The notes beneath the pieces were generated by a model. It saw nothing but the letters and a program-made list of their open reading frames with translations, did no database searches and was not told the origin of the DNA. A stretch of DNA of 64,000 nt from CAZOVB01 sp964583095 (lineage in GTDB: Bacteria > Planctomycetota > Phycisphaerae > SM23-33): positions 34,908 to 98,907 of the forward strand of contig CAZOVB010000010.1 of NCBI GenBank assembly GCA_964583095.1, given 5' to 3'. The position numbers and the translations under genes are program-made. This document shows, one piece after another, positions 27,801-35,538 of this stretch. Each line of letters starts with the position of its first letter. The stretch's first letter is position 1.

Positions 27801-28225
27801 TTCGGGATTACGACCTGCTCAAGCCCCCGCACATGAACACCCTGGCCCTGGAAGCCCGCCAGGGAGGCGAGGAAGTCGAACGGGGCTTTGATCCCGACCA
27901 GCGACAGATCAGCGCTCAGCGCTGCTACCTGTGCAGCTACAAGTACGAGATCGACCAGGACAAGTGCATCCACTGCGACTGGTGCATCAAGGTCTCTCCC
28001 CGCCAGTGCATCCTGCGCCTGGAGAGCCTGGAGACAGACGCCGACGGCGCGCCGGTTTCCTGGAAGCCGGCGCCGGCCGACGATGCCCCCGGCGCTACCT
28101 ATATCTGGATCGACTCGGACCAGTGCATTCGCTGCGGCAACTGCATCCGGATCTGCCCGACCGGCGCGATCAGCCTTCGCAAGGCCGACCTGGAATCCGC
28201 CTGCTCCCCGGCAGCAGAGGCCTGA
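24881..28225 (+). CDS. Fused siroheme sulfite/nitrite reductase - GltD-like flavoprotein - ferredoxin
   Basis: A 1114-residue three-module enzyme. Residues 1-540 are a NirA/Sir-type siroheme reductase; the siroheme-[4Fe-4S] ligands are Cys389 and Cys395 (CVGTTYC) and Cys432 and Cys436 (GCPNSC). Residues about 565-1010 are a GltD-like module: N-terminal Fe-S cysteines (CQAACPAG, CTRPCEPAC), FAD fold VAVIGGGPAGLTAA near 653, and NAD(P)H fold VVVIGGGFTAVDCA near 785. The C-terminus is a two-cluster ferredoxin; the second motif (Cys1082, 1085, 1088, 1092) is complete, while the first has Ser1039 where the fourth Cys is expected. The fusion would carry electrons from NAD(P)H to siroheme in one chain. 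The cysH gene 1 bp downstream argues for sulfite as substrate (inference). GGAG 6 nt before the ATG sets the start. Confidence 0.88.
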   Translation: MQRKLKQLRRHELEEIKEAGLTLDFDEIARKGAMSAEEKQIAKFYGVYSSRQKGDHMIRVVIPGGDMTAAEARAMGAAAMKYSPGVISFTTRQSAQFHKVQIDGIAPLLRDLAAAGKTTWHGCGDVARNVAACPWAGICTHRRLDVLPLAKRTSDAIAACSELDNLPRKFKINYSGCAGDCGQPHINCVGLSGIRRVGGQVGLRVVIGGGMGWSPFVAQKLYGFIPPEKAVDVCKAVGRLFRDHGDRWDRAKARLKYVVHRKGIDFCRSEVEKHLSEMGVATEDFLVDDVEDSGPAIPERPLAQADPVDSDGPAIQPIRIPKGELTGEALIRIAELSEMYADKHVYSTNRQNLELHGIDPARLGQLRDALAGLDLAADGFFGLKDVVACVGTTYCPLAVSQTRAMFDNLQELLAREKYAPIRDKAIVNITGCPNSCSPYYIADIGLRGMRIRREKTGSDEAYQIRLGGTQTRFGDVLGEYKSQDCPRVIQAVLDAMLDSDRRSDESLAGHVARAGIEPYRNKVQALGISYHRAPNPTEYTLARGEGRAELDRKTIAKDVPCQAACPAGTNVPEYIRLIAEGKLDEAFRINQEDNVLPGVLGRVCTRPCEPACRHQWTNIHGPVSICHLKRSSADDKKHKASPLPPWFQASGRRVAVIGGGPAGLTAARELKRFGHDVSLFEREDFLGGVMAIGIPHFRLPREVLNEDIAAIVDSGIDVELNRPIDQTGVMEMVGQDRFDAVLIAAGTHKPRRLDLPGMPEGAAIEGLEFMRQYNLSQAPELEGPVVVIGGGFTAVDCARSAKRLLGPEAKVSIVYRRGEEQMTATAQELAEIREEGIEIDTLCSPVSARTDEKGLAGVTFGRNVLDRESADSGKPRMIPVEGSQWEMPARSVIFAIGQEQTEDVLPEGVEATQNWRTTREKLFVAGDFAFGAEAVIDAVADAKKAADAIDFFLTGENRRQKVLAIREARDTGRLRDYDLLKPPHMNTLALEARQGGEEVERGFDPDQRQISAQRCYLCSYKYEIDQDKCIHCDWCIKVSPRQCILRLESLETDADGAPVSWKPAPADDAPGATYIWIDSDQCIRCGNCIRICPTGAISLRKADLESACSPAAEA

Positions 28226-28226
28226 G

Positions 28227-28958
28227 ATGGACCGCGATGCCATTGACATCGACAGGCTCCAGGCCATGGAGGCAGGGGATCTGCTGGCCTGGGCGTTCGA
28301 GAACTTCGGCGACAGGGCGGCCATCGGCACGAGCCTGCAGAAGACCGGCTCGGTGATGATCGACGTGGCTTCGCGCCTGGACATGCCCTTCCGGGTGTTC
28401 TTCATCGAGACGCTCATGGACTATCCCGAGACCTACCGCCTGCTGGAGCGGACGCAGACGCGATACGGCATCGAGATCGAGCGGTTCGCGCCGCGCGAGG
28501 AAGAGGTCGGCCAACTTCGCGATCGCCTGGGCCGGTGGGAGCACTTCATGGATCGCAGGGCCTGCTGCTTCGTCCGCAAGTCTTTGCCGATGCAGCGTGC
28601 CCAGCATACGCTGGACGTCTGGATTTCCGGCCTGCGGGCCGACCAGAGCGACCACCGGGCCGAGAAGGCCCTCAAAGCTGCATGGGTCCCCGCCGCAGAC
28701 GGGCGAAAGATCCTCAAGCTCAACCCGCTGGTGGAGTGGGACGAAGCCCGGATCGATAACTACATTCGCGACAACGACGTGCCCATCAACGAGCTCTACG
28801 CGTATGAATCCCCCTACGGCGAGCGGTTCGGGGTGATCTCCTGCCGGCGATGCCACATCCCCGTCAAGCCCTCCCTGCTGCCGCGCGGAGGAAAGTGGCC
28901 CTGGGAGAACGAGGGCATCAAGGAGTGTGGCCTGCACATCGGCGGCGACGGCATCTGA
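28227..28958 (+). CDS. cysH: Adenylyl-sulfate (APS) reductase, CysH family
   Basis: This enzyme reduces activated sulfate to sulfite in assimilatory sulfate reduction. The 243-residue protein has the PAPS-reductase core (AAIGTSLQKTG, SGLRADQSDHR) and the cysteine set CC (113, 114) and CxxC (206, 209) that holds a [4Fe-4S] cluster. This set marks APS-using rather than PAPS-using enzymes. The catalytic Cys234 is in KECGLH near the C-terminus. The start is ATG 28227, 1 bp after the sulfite-reductase stop, with GAGG upstream. Sulfite made here is the substrate of the upstream fusion enzyme. No sulfurylase gene is in the window. Confidence 0.92.
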   Translation: MDRDAIDIDRLQAMEAGDLLAWAFENFGDRAAIGTSLQKTGSVMIDVASRLDMPFRVFFIETLMDYPETYRLLERTQTRYGIEIERFAPREEEVGQLRDRLGRWEHFMDRRACCFVRKSLPMQRAQHTLDVWISGLRADQSDHRAEKALKAAWVPAADGRKILKLNPLVEWDEARIDNYIRDNDVPINELYAYESPYGERFGVISCRRCHIPVKPSLLPRGGKWPWENEGIKECGLHIGGDGI

Positions 28959-28992
28959 GGCCGGCTTGCCCCCGCGGAAAACCAAAACCCAC

Positions 28993-29066
28993 CACGCCCG
29001 ACAGGACTCGAACCTGTAACCTGCGGTTTAGAAGACCGCTGCTCTATCCGGTTGAGCTACGGGCGC
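28993..29066 (-). tRNA. tRNA-Arg (anticodon UCU)
   Basis: The reverse strand folds as a full cloverleaf of 74 nt. The acceptor stem GCGCCCG pairs with CGGGCGT (one G-U at position 1-72), the D arm is GCTCAACCGGATAGAGC, the anticodon stem GCGGT/ACCGC encloses the loop CTTCTAA with anticodon TCT, and the T arm contains GGTTCGAGTCC. CCA is not encoded. It reads AGA codons. Confidence 0.95.
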
Positions 29067-29277
29067 ATGTTGTTTATTTTAATTGTGTTACGTTGGAAAT
29101 CGTGTTGGTGAAATTTGAGGCGACTACGGCCGATAGTACGCCCGAGCACGCCTCGGAAGGCAAAATATGACACAATCACGACGACAACGCAAGCGTCAAG
29201 CATCTCCCGACATTGAGCCCTGCTCCTGAGGGAGTCGCAGACTGTGATCTGCCTTGGATGAATGGACCATATGTCCT

Positions 29278-29697
29278 CTACCCCAGAAGCCGTTTGAGAC
29301 GTCGGCGGACCTTCTCGGGTTCGCGAAGCCTGCATTGCCATATCGTGACCACGCGCCAGCCGGCCTCCCGGAGCTTTGTTGCATTTCTCCTGTCGCGTCG
29401 TTTATTCCCTGTCAGCTTCTTGGTCCAGAATCCTCTATTCGTGGCGGGCATTGTTGCCCTGCTGCAGTTCTGGTGTCTGTGCCAGAAGCAACCGTGTACG
29501 AAGATTACGGTATTCTGACTGCGAACCACAAAGTCCGGACGCCCGGGAAGTGATCTCTGATTGCGGCGGTAGTGTATTCCGAGGGTACGGAGAATCATTG
29601 CCACGGTCTGCTCAGGACCGGTCTTACGACTCCGGACCCTCGACATGATTTCGCTGCGCTTCTGTTTTGTATAGACGTCGGCCACAGTCCCTCTCAT
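29278..29697 (-). CDS. vsr: Very short patch repair endonuclease
   Basis: Vsr nicks next to T-G mismatches that arise when 5-methylcytosine deaminates. The 139-residue protein has the family blocks RSEIMSRVRSRKTGPE, the catalytic Asp in LPGRPDFVV, FVHGCFWHRHQNC (zinc-binding and catalytic His) and WRVVTIWQC at the C-terminus. It is the last gene of a methyltransferase, HNH and Vsr set, where it protects the host from the mutagenic effect of the cytosine methylase. The 210 bp between it and the tRNA are A/T-rich and hold no gene that I can see. Confidence 0.93.
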   Translation of the reverse strand: MRGTVADVYTKQKRSEIMSRVRSRKTGPEQTVAMILRTLGIHYRRNQRSLPGRPDFVVRSQNTVIFVHGCFWHRHQNCSRATMPATNRGFWTKKLTGNKRRDRRNATKLREAGWRVVTIWQCRLREPEKVRRRLKRLLG

Positions 29698-29764
29698 TTG
29701 GAGGCAGAAGATATCTCCTGCGAGCTTCAGCGTCGATCAGCAATGCCTCAACGAGTTACGGCGA

Positions 29765-30212
29765 TCATCCGAGAATGTTATCCGGAACGTTTTGCCTGTC
29801 GGCGTGGACATCATCGTGGCAACGAGAACAGAGCACGATGAGGCCCTTTGTCCTTGCGGATTCGATTGGCCAGTTTCCATCTGCGTGCTGCCTTGTGGTC
29901 CGGGACATCGGAAACCAGAAGATACTCCTTTGGGCCCAGTTCGACGCCCATTTTCGGATCGTTGCTGTGCCCTGTCAGCACCTTGTAACCCTCTTCGACA
30001 CGAAGCTCACGAATGCGGCGGGCATACTCGGAAATGCCCGAGACCACCTCCAACTCGGGGGCCGAAACGGGGATCCCCACGTGTCTGCACAGGTACAGAC
30101 GAAGACGGTCCCTGGCTCCGACCTTGGCGGCTTCGGGATCCGAGCATTTTCCGAGCTCTTTGAAGGATATGCCGACCTTCACCAGGACCAAGACTTTTTG
30201 ACGCCACGTCAT
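29765..30212 (-). pseudogene. Decayed HNH restriction endonuclease
   Basis: The intact frame from ATG 30212 gives a winged-helix domain (LRLYLCRHVGIPVSAPELEV, SGISEYARRIRELRVEEGY) typical of DNA-binding parts of HNH restriction enzymes, but ends at 29811 with an implausible tail. In the next frame the sequence continues with KGLIVLCSRCHDDVHADRQN up to a stop at 29765. This is the C-terminal half of an HNH zinc-finger nuclease (CxxC plus H). The DH..P part of the HNH core is missing between the two, so both a frameshift and an internal deletion are likely. Its start overlaps the methyltransferase stop (ATGA). It was probably the cognate nuclease. Confidence 0.7.
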
Positions 30213-31807
30213 ACCCCTGAACCCTTGTTCGTAAGCTTTGAGGTGGTTGTCAAGCTCCCGGATAAGGGCTTGAATCCGCCTGTCGTTCGGGTCCTTAATC
30301 GTCGGGCGTTGCTCCGTCGGTGCGTCTTGATTGCGACAACTGCGGCCTTTCCTATCCGTTCGGCCAAAGGGGGGGGGATTGCATTGCCGATCTGGATGCC
30401 TACGGAGATCCGCTTGCCTTTGAATTCATAACTGTCCGCGAAGCCTTGGAGACGGGCCGCTTCTCTGTGGGTAATCGGCCGGTCTTCTTCGGGATGCAGG
30501 TAGCGTCCCTTCTCGGGCTTGTAGAACTCTGTCCGTATCGTAACCGAGGGACGGTCCCACCAGAGCCTGCCCATCAGGTCCGTTCCCCCTTTGGTCTTGC
30601 GAATCCAGCAGTCCGGCAGCAATTCCTTTGGGAGATCGAACCTGTTTCCGCCGGGTGGAACAGCCCGGTACCGCTGCAACGAGAGCGCAGTGGGGTTTCT
30701 TCCGATATGCCAGTTCTCTTCGGTCGGTTCGGGGGGCAGATCACCTATGGCGTCCCGCACCGTCAACCAGTCGGGAAGGCCCTGCGTTTCAAAGGTGGGA
30801 GACTTCCCCGGATCCCTGTGCGTCGGCTTGGGGAAGGGAGGCGGACCGATCCGGCTCCCGACAATGATGGCTCGCTTGCGGGTTTGCGGTGTTCCAAAGT
30901 CGGCCGCGTTGAGGATCTTTCCTTCGACCTCATAGCCGAGAGACTGGGCCACGCGGAGGATCTCTTGATACTCCGCAGACTTCAGCAGGGGTGGAACATT
31001 CTCCATGACAAATACAAGAGGCTCGGCCTCTTCCACTGCCCTCAGGTAATGGCGCCAGAGCTGGCGACGCGGATCGTTGGGAACCCGTTCCCCGAGATTG
31101 CTGAAGCCCTGACATGGGGGACCTCCCGCCAGAAGATCACACTTCGGAAATCCTTCGATCTCTTGTATAGCACAGTTCAGAATCCGTGGGGAAAGGTTGG
31201 CTCGGAAAGTAGCGCAGCATGAATCGTCCCACTCCACCGCCAGAAGTGTCTGAAATCCAGCCTTATGCAGGCCTATCGAGAAACCTCCGCAACCCGCGAA
31301 AAGATCGATTGCCGTGGGTTTGTCGGGATCCAGAGCAGGCCAGTGTTCCGGAATATTCGTTCCCTCACGAACGTTCTTCGACTCGAACGGATATATCCGG
31401 TACTCCTTCTTGCCCAATCGCTCGATTGCGATCACGTCGCCGGGTTTGATTTCATGCTTCTGGAAGAAACGCCGAACCCAGCCGCGCTTTCTGAAGAAGT
31501 ATCGTTGCCCACCGCGTGATGCCAGATCGGTCTCAATGGGTTCGTCCAGACCCTCGACACTGAGGGTAAGAGCGGTCCCCATCTGCTTCTTCCCGTTCGA
31601 GGCGCCATAGCTTTCTTCAGGAAAGAAGTCGTGATGTCCGCTGAGATAGATGTGTTTGTGTTCGAGGTTGCCGTCGGTTACGGCAATCAAACGCTTCTTG
31701 TCGCTTACGTCGCCGCTCAATGTCCATCCCGATGTTGGTCGTCTCTTAAGGGTACGAGGGTAGTCTACAGAAGTCGCCTCGCCACTTCCAGCAGGAAGCC
31801 CTTGCAA
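30209..31807 (-). CDS. DNA (cytosine-5-)-methyltransferase
   Basis: A C5-cytosine methyltransferase. After an N-terminal region of about 165 residues that looks like a small DNA-binding domain (HIYLSGHHDFFP, YFFRKRGWVRRFF, KPGDVIAIERLG) come the canonical motifs: I DLFAGCGGFSIG, IV GGPPCQGFSNLG with catalytic Cys232, VI ENVPPLL, VIII QTRKRAIIVG, IX/X REAARLQGF and GIQIGNAIPPPLA. The first codon of the open frame at 31807 is TTG; later in-frame TTG codons near 31720 are equally possible. The island of three genes is visibly less GC-rich than its surroundings, suggesting horizontal transfer. The recognition sequence cannot be inferred. Confidence 0.92.
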   Translation of the reverse strand: MQGLPAGSGEATSVDYPRTLKRRPTSGWTLSGDVSDKKRLIAVTDGNLEHKHIYLSGHHDFFPEESYGASNGKKQMGTALTLSVEGLDEPIETDLASRGGQRYFFRKRGWVRRFFQKHEIKPGDVIAIERLGKKEYRIYPFESKNVREGTNIPEHWPALDPDKPTAIDLFAGCGGFSIGLHKAGFQTLLAVEWDDSCCATFRANLSPRILNCAIQEIEGFPKCDLLAGGPPCQGFSNLGERVPNDPRRQLWRHYLRAVEEAEPLVFVMENVPPLLKSAEYQEILRVAQSLGYEVEGKILNAADFGTPQTRKRAIIVGSRIGPPPFPKPTHRDPGKSPTFETQGLPDWLTVRDAIGDLPPEPTEENWHIGRNPTALSLQRYRAVPPGGNRFDLPKELLPDCWIRKTKGGTDLMGRLWWDRPSVTIRTEFYKPEKGRYLHPEEDRPITHREAARLQGFADSYEFKGKRISVGIQIGNAIPPPLAERIGKAAVVAIKTHRRSNARRLRTRTTGGFKPLSGSLTTTSKLTNKGSGV

Positions 31808-31969
31808 CAGCAGGCGGCGGCAAGATGGAACCCGGGTTGCCTGGGAGGGGCGTGCGTCGAAAGCTAAAACGTTTTGATGAAACCAGGCAAGGCCGGCGGG
31901 GTTGAAGATGGTATCCTGTAGATACGTGAAGAATCCGCTCTTTTCTGCCGACCGGCCCGGAGTCTAGAC

Positions 31970-33565
31970 ATGTCCCGATCCACCTGCAAACCCGTCATCC
32001 CCTTTTTGCTGCTGATCGCCCTGTTGACCGGGCCGGGGCGGGCAGAGATGCCCTTTGCCTCCCAGGACCGCAATCATGTCAGCCCGGCCCGGAATCTGCC
32101 GGTTCGCTTCGGGGATTCCAACCGCCTCTGGCAGTTCAGGCTGGGAGGCAAGTGGGCGCTGTCCCAGCCAAAACTCGTCGGCGACTGCCTCCTGGTCGGG
32201 GGCGATGCCCGAAGCCTCCAGGATGCGGACCTCAAGCGGGGCAATCCGCGCGGCGGGGGGCTCTTCTGTTTCGACCGCAAGACGGGCAAGCTCCGCTGGG
32301 AACTTTCCCTGCCCGGTGACAGCTATGCCGGCTCGTACGGCACGTGCACGCCCCCGGCCGTGGAGGGCGATAGGCTGTACATCCACGCCAACCTGTTTAT
32401 CGCGTGCGTGGATCTCAATGGCCTGGAGGACGGCAACGACGGGCCCTTCACCGACGAACGGACCTTCTATTCGCGCTACGCAAAGGACGAGCCGCTCGAG
32501 AAGCTCAAGGATACCTACGCGGATATCCTGTGGGTCTACGATCTCAAGGCCGAGCACGGAATCTACATGCACGACGCCTCGGCGGGCACCCCCCTGATCG
32601 ACGGCGACCTTCTCTGGTGCAACACGTCCAACGCACTGGGGCGCAACGCCACCTGGAAGCCCACCGACGCCCCGTACGTGGTGGTCCTGGACAAGAACAC
32701 CGGAAGGCTCCTGGCACGCGACCAGGTGGACATCCCGATGGTCTTTCATGGGACGTGGTCGACGCTGACCGGCGGGCAGGTCGCCGGCCGGAAGTGCGTC
32801 TTCTGGGCCGACGGGTACGGCTTCCTCCGAGCCTTCGCCCCGATCGAGCCCGATCCCGACGGCAAGGTGCAGACGCTTGGGGAAATCTGGTCCTGGGACG
32901 CCAATCCGCCCGAGTATCGCATGCACGAGGGCAAGCCGATCCTCTATACCCGCCACAGACAGCTTCTGCCCAAGTACCCCAAAGAGGTGGAAACCTACGT
33001 CTACCGCGAGAACCATCGCGAGAATACCGCCTGGGGACCTTGCGAGTTTATCGCAACCCCGGTCTACCGCGACGGGAAGATCTACATCGGCATCGGCCGC
33101 GACCACTACTACACGCTCCAGGGCAGCGAGAACGGCGGGTTCTACTGCATCGACCCGGACGCCCAGGCCAAACCGCCCGCGCCGGCCGTGGAATGGACCG
33201 CTCCGGAAGTGGGCAGGACCCAGTGCACCGTTTCCGTTGCCGACGGGTTGATCTTCGTGGGGGACATGACCGGCACGCTGACCTGCCTGGATCAGAAGAC
33301 GGGGCAGATGTACTGGCAGGAGACGATCGACAAGCACATCACCTGTCGCAGCCAGTGGGTGGCCGACGGAAAGGTCTACCTGGCCAGCGATCGCGGTGAG
33401 ATGTACGTCTGGGCTGCCGACAAGGACAAGAAGCTCCTGGGTGTATCGAAGCTCGGCGGACACCTGGCCACGCCCGAGGCGGCAGATGGGGTGATCTACA
33501 TCGTCGACGGCAAAACCGTCAGCGCCTACTCGGTGGAGAACCAGCCGGCCCGGGAGCAGGAGTAG
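31970..33565 (+). CDS. Secreted PQQ-like beta-propeller repeat protein
   Basis: A 531-residue exported protein with an N-terminal signal peptide (PVIPFLLLIALLTGPGRA, cleavage near residue 25). The rest is a series of beta-propeller blades with the PQQ-enzyme pattern, such as GGGLFCFDRKTGKLRWEL, APYVVVLDKNTGRLLA and GTLTCLDQKTGQMYWQE. No metal or PQQ-binding residues of alcohol dehydrogenases are obvious, so it is probably a binding or scaffold protein, of the kind abundant in planctomycetes. It stands alone between the restriction-modification island and the XRE regulator. Confidence 0.8.
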   Translation: MSRSTCKPVIPFLLLIALLTGPGRAEMPFASQDRNHVSPARNLPVRFGDSNRLWQFRLGGKWALSQPKLVGDCLLVGGDARSLQDADLKRGNPRGGGLFCFDRKTGKLRWELSLPGDSYAGSYGTCTPPAVEGDRLYIHANLFIACVDLNGLEDGNDGPFTDERTFYSRYAKDEPLEKLKDTYADILWVYDLKAEHGIYMHDASAGTPLIDGDLLWCNTSNALGRNATWKPTDAPYVVVLDKNTGRLLARDQVDIPMVFHGTWSTLTGGQVAGRKCVFWADGYGFLRAFAPIEPDPDGKVQTLGEIWSWDANPPEYRMHEGKPILYTRHRQLLPKYPKEVETYVYRENHRENTAWGPCEFIATPVYRDGKIYIGIGRDHYYTLQGSENGGFYCIDPDAQAKPPAPAVEWTAPEVGRTQCTVSVADGLIFVGDMTGTLTCLDQKTGQMYWQETIDKHITCRSQWVADGKVYLASDRGEMYVWAADKDKKLLGVSKLGGHLATPEAADGVIYIVDGKTVSAYSVENQPAREQE

Positions 33566-33600
33566 CAATCCGGCGGGGGGCTCGCGGTGAGGAACGTGCC

Positions 33601-34044
33601 TCAGGCGGCGGAAGCTTCGTCTCCTGAAAGCTCCACGCGGCTGCACAGCCGGGCGCCCAGAGCTTCGAGAATCCGTGATGCCCGTTCGAGGGTGATGTTG
33701 TGATATTCGTTGCGTTCGTCGCGGGAGACCTGGCTTTCGTGAACGTCCAGCTTCCGGGCCAGTTGCCGCTGTGTCAGGCCGCGCGCAATGCGCAATGAGA
33801 CCAGCAGAGACCCCAGGCCGCGAAGGTTCTTCACCTCGTCGAACTGGCCTCGTTTGAGCCGTTCGTATCCCCGAATCTCCTCCTCCAACTGCTGGTGGAA
33901 GGAGACCATCGGGTCCATGGCCCGCTTGACCTGGTCAGCGGCCAAGCCCATCTGTTCGAGCTGGGTCTTCTGCCGGGCCAGCCGCTGCTTCTCCTGTTCG
34001 ACGCGCTGCACCGCCTGTTTGTATTCTCTCTCGTTATGAATCAT
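33601..34044 (-). CDS. XRE-family antitoxin-like transcriptional regulator
   Basis: A 147-residue protein from ATG 34044 with AGGAGA 7 nt upstream. The N-terminal two thirds are a long coiled coil (NEREYKQAVQRVEQEKQRL), as in antitoxins of HigA-like systems. Residues about 95-145 are an XRE helix-turn-helix (GLTQRQLARKLDVHESQVSRDE). No toxin gene is adjacent on either side. A strong promoter with a palindrome in its spacer precedes it, which fits autorepression. Confidence 0.75.
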   Translation of the reverse strand: MIHNEREYKQAVQRVEQEKQRLARQKTQLEQMGLAADQVKRAMDPMVSFHQQLEEEIRGYERLKRGQFDEVKNLRGLGSLLVSLRIARGLTQRQLARKLDVHESQVSRDERNEYHNITLERASRILEALGARLCSRVELSGDEASAA

Positions 34045-34144
34045 GGGTGGTCTCCTGTGGTCACGAACAAGAGAGGCAAGGCCGCCTGGGGGCAGCAGTC
34101 CATCGACAGTGAATTCGGGTACGGTACCCATCTCCTGACCTTTC

Positions 34145-34186
34145 TGACAACAATGTCATTTTAGTTGTGTATGACATACAGGTCAA
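34145..34186 (-). promoter_or_regulatory. Autoregulated promoter and operators of the XRE gene
   Basis: Read on the minus strand, TTGACC (34186-34181) and TAAAAT (34163-34158) are separated by 17 bp. The spacer contains the perfect palindrome TGTATG-A-CATACA (34168-34180), and a second inverted repeat TGACA-N4-TGTCA (34145-34158) lies around the transcription start. This is a classical layout for an autorepressing XRE regulator. Confidence 0.65.
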
Positions 34187-34252
34187 GTTGATTCCGGTAC
34201 AGGCAAAGGGGAAATCGGGCAGTGCGACCGCTTCCAAGACGTTTCCACGGCA

Positions 34253-34281
34253 TTGCCGTTGCCTCCCGGTGCTTGTAGAAT
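34253..34281 (+). promoter_or_regulatory. Promoter for the nucleotidyltransferase-SDR-dehydratase genes
   Basis: TTGCCG at 34253-34258 and TAGAAT at 34276-34281 have a 17-bp spacer. The -10 covers the ATG at 34280, so that codon cannot be the start of translation. The expected transcription start is next to ATG 34289. Confidence 0.55.
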
Positions 34282-34288
34282 GAACTGG

Positions 34289-34744
34289 ATGCAAGAAAAG
34301 GACAGAAACGTGACCACTGCGGAACTGTTGAGCGAGATTCGAGAGTGCCTGCAAGCAGCATACGGTTCGCGCCTGCGGGGGATCGTTCTGTACGGATCCG
34401 AAGCCCGGGGCGAAGCAGGCCCGGAAAGCGACATAGATCTGCTGATACTGCTGGAGGATCCGGTGGATCTGGCCAAGGATCTGCAGACAAATCTGGATGT
34501 CTTGTACCCGTTGTCGATGAAGATCGGGCGACGCATCAGCGCCAAGCCAGTCTCCGCCCGGCAATACGAGACCGTCGACTGCCCGTTGTACCGACAGGCC
34601 CAGAGCGAAGGCATCGCGGAGGAAATCTTGGAAGCAGCCGGCATCGTCGGATATGATCCGCGAAGAAATTCCCATCGGCATCGTGCAGGAGACGACTGTG
34701 CAACCGGACCAGAAGGGCCCAACCTTTCCTCGCGGACGGTTTGA
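34289..34744 (+). CDS. Minimal nucleotidyltransferase-domain protein (MNT type)
   Basis: A 151-residue protein with a DNA-polymerase-beta-like nucleotidyltransferase domain. The motif is GSEARGEAGPESDIDLLI, in which the G-S and the D-x-D bind the triphosphate and metal. ATG 34289 fits a leaderless mRNA, while GTG 34310 has an AAGGAC site 6 nt upstream and is a real alternative. MNT proteins are often antitoxins of HEPN toxins, but no HEPN gene is adjacent. The last 47 bp overlap the next gene, so the C-terminal tail may be dispensable. Confidence 0.7.
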   Translation: MQEKDRNVTTAELLSEIRECLQAAYGSRLRGIVLYGSEARGEAGPESDIDLLILLEDPVDLAKDLQTNLDVLYPLSMKIGRRISAKPVSARQYETVDCPLYRQAQSEGIAEEILEAAGIVGYDPRRNSHRHRAGDDCATGPEGPNLSSRTV

Positions 34745-35513
34745 AGACCTCCGAGGCCAACGCGTATTGATCACCGGGGCTGAGCGAGGCATCGGCGAGG
34801 ATATCGCCCGATGCTTTGCCGCCCAGGGCTCGCGACTGGCCCTTGCGGGAATCCTCGACGAGCCGGGCCGTGCCCTGGCCGATGAGCTCGCCGGCGCCGG
34901 CTCGGACTGCTTCTGGTTCTGCGGGGATCTCTCCACCGCCCAGGCATCCAGGGGTGTCTTTGACGGCGCCATCGAGGCGATGGGGGGCGTAGATATCCTG
35001 GTCAACAACGCGGCCATCCTGCGCAGCCGCGGCATCTGTGAACTCGACGAGGCCCAGTACGCGTCCACCTTCGAAGCCAACGTCCGCATGGTCTATCATC
35101 TCAGCCATCTGGTCGCCCGGCATCTTACCCGGCGAAACTATCCCGGCGCCATCGTGAACATCACTTCGGTAGGGGGCATCCGCGTTCATCGCGACCGGCT
35201 GGGCTATGCAGCCGGCAAGGCGGCGGTGGATGCCATGACCCGCAGCATGGCCGTGGACCTGGGCGCCTGGGGTATCCGCGTCAACTCCGTCGCCCCGGGC
35301 GCGATCCGTTCGCGGAAGGGCTTCAAGACGCCCGACGGCAGGGACCCCCGCGACCTGGAGAGCATTCCTTTGCCCCGGGCCGGGTCCAGCGAGGAAGTAG
35401 CCGAAGTGGTGGCCTTTCTGGCAAGCCAGGCCGCTTCGTACGTGACCGGGCAGGTTCTCTGCGTCGATGGCGGACTCACCGCTCAGTTGACCCCGCCAAG
35501 CGTGAACATCTGA
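34698..35513 (+). CDS. Short-chain dehydrogenase/reductase
   Basis: A 271-residue Rossmann-fold oxidoreductase from GTG 34698, with AGGAGA 5 nt upstream; the frame is open to 34653. The cofactor motif is TGAERGIG, NNAA is the structural motif, and Ser (NITSVGG) plus Tyr-x3-Lys (YAAGK) form the catalytic set. The C-terminal VTGQVLCVDGGLT is typical of classical SDRs. It is 25 bp upstream of a ManD-type sugar acid dehydratase, so a sugar acid such as mannonate/fructuronate is a likely substrate (inference). Confidence 0.85.
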   Translation: MQPDQKGPTFPRGRFEDLRGQRVLITGAERGIGEDIARCFAAQGSRLALAGILDEPGRALADELAGAGSDCFWFCGDLSTAQASRGVFDGAIEAMGGVDILVNNAAILRSRGICELDEAQYASTFEANVRMVYHLSHLVARHLTRRNYPGAIVNITSVGGIRVHRDRLGYAAGKAAVDAMTRSMAVDLGAWGIRVNSVAPGAIRSRKGFKTPDGRDPRDLESIPLPRAGSSEEVAEVVAFLASQAASYVTGQVLCVDGGLTAQLTPPSVNI

Positions 35514-35538
35514 TCTTGAACCCGAAAGGCACAGCGAC

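Noticed and set aside
28993..31960. Restriction island as an insertion into the 3' end of tRNA-Arg
   Set aside because: The island lies on the 5' side of the tRNA, no integrase is present, and I found no duplicated tRNA end beyond the island.
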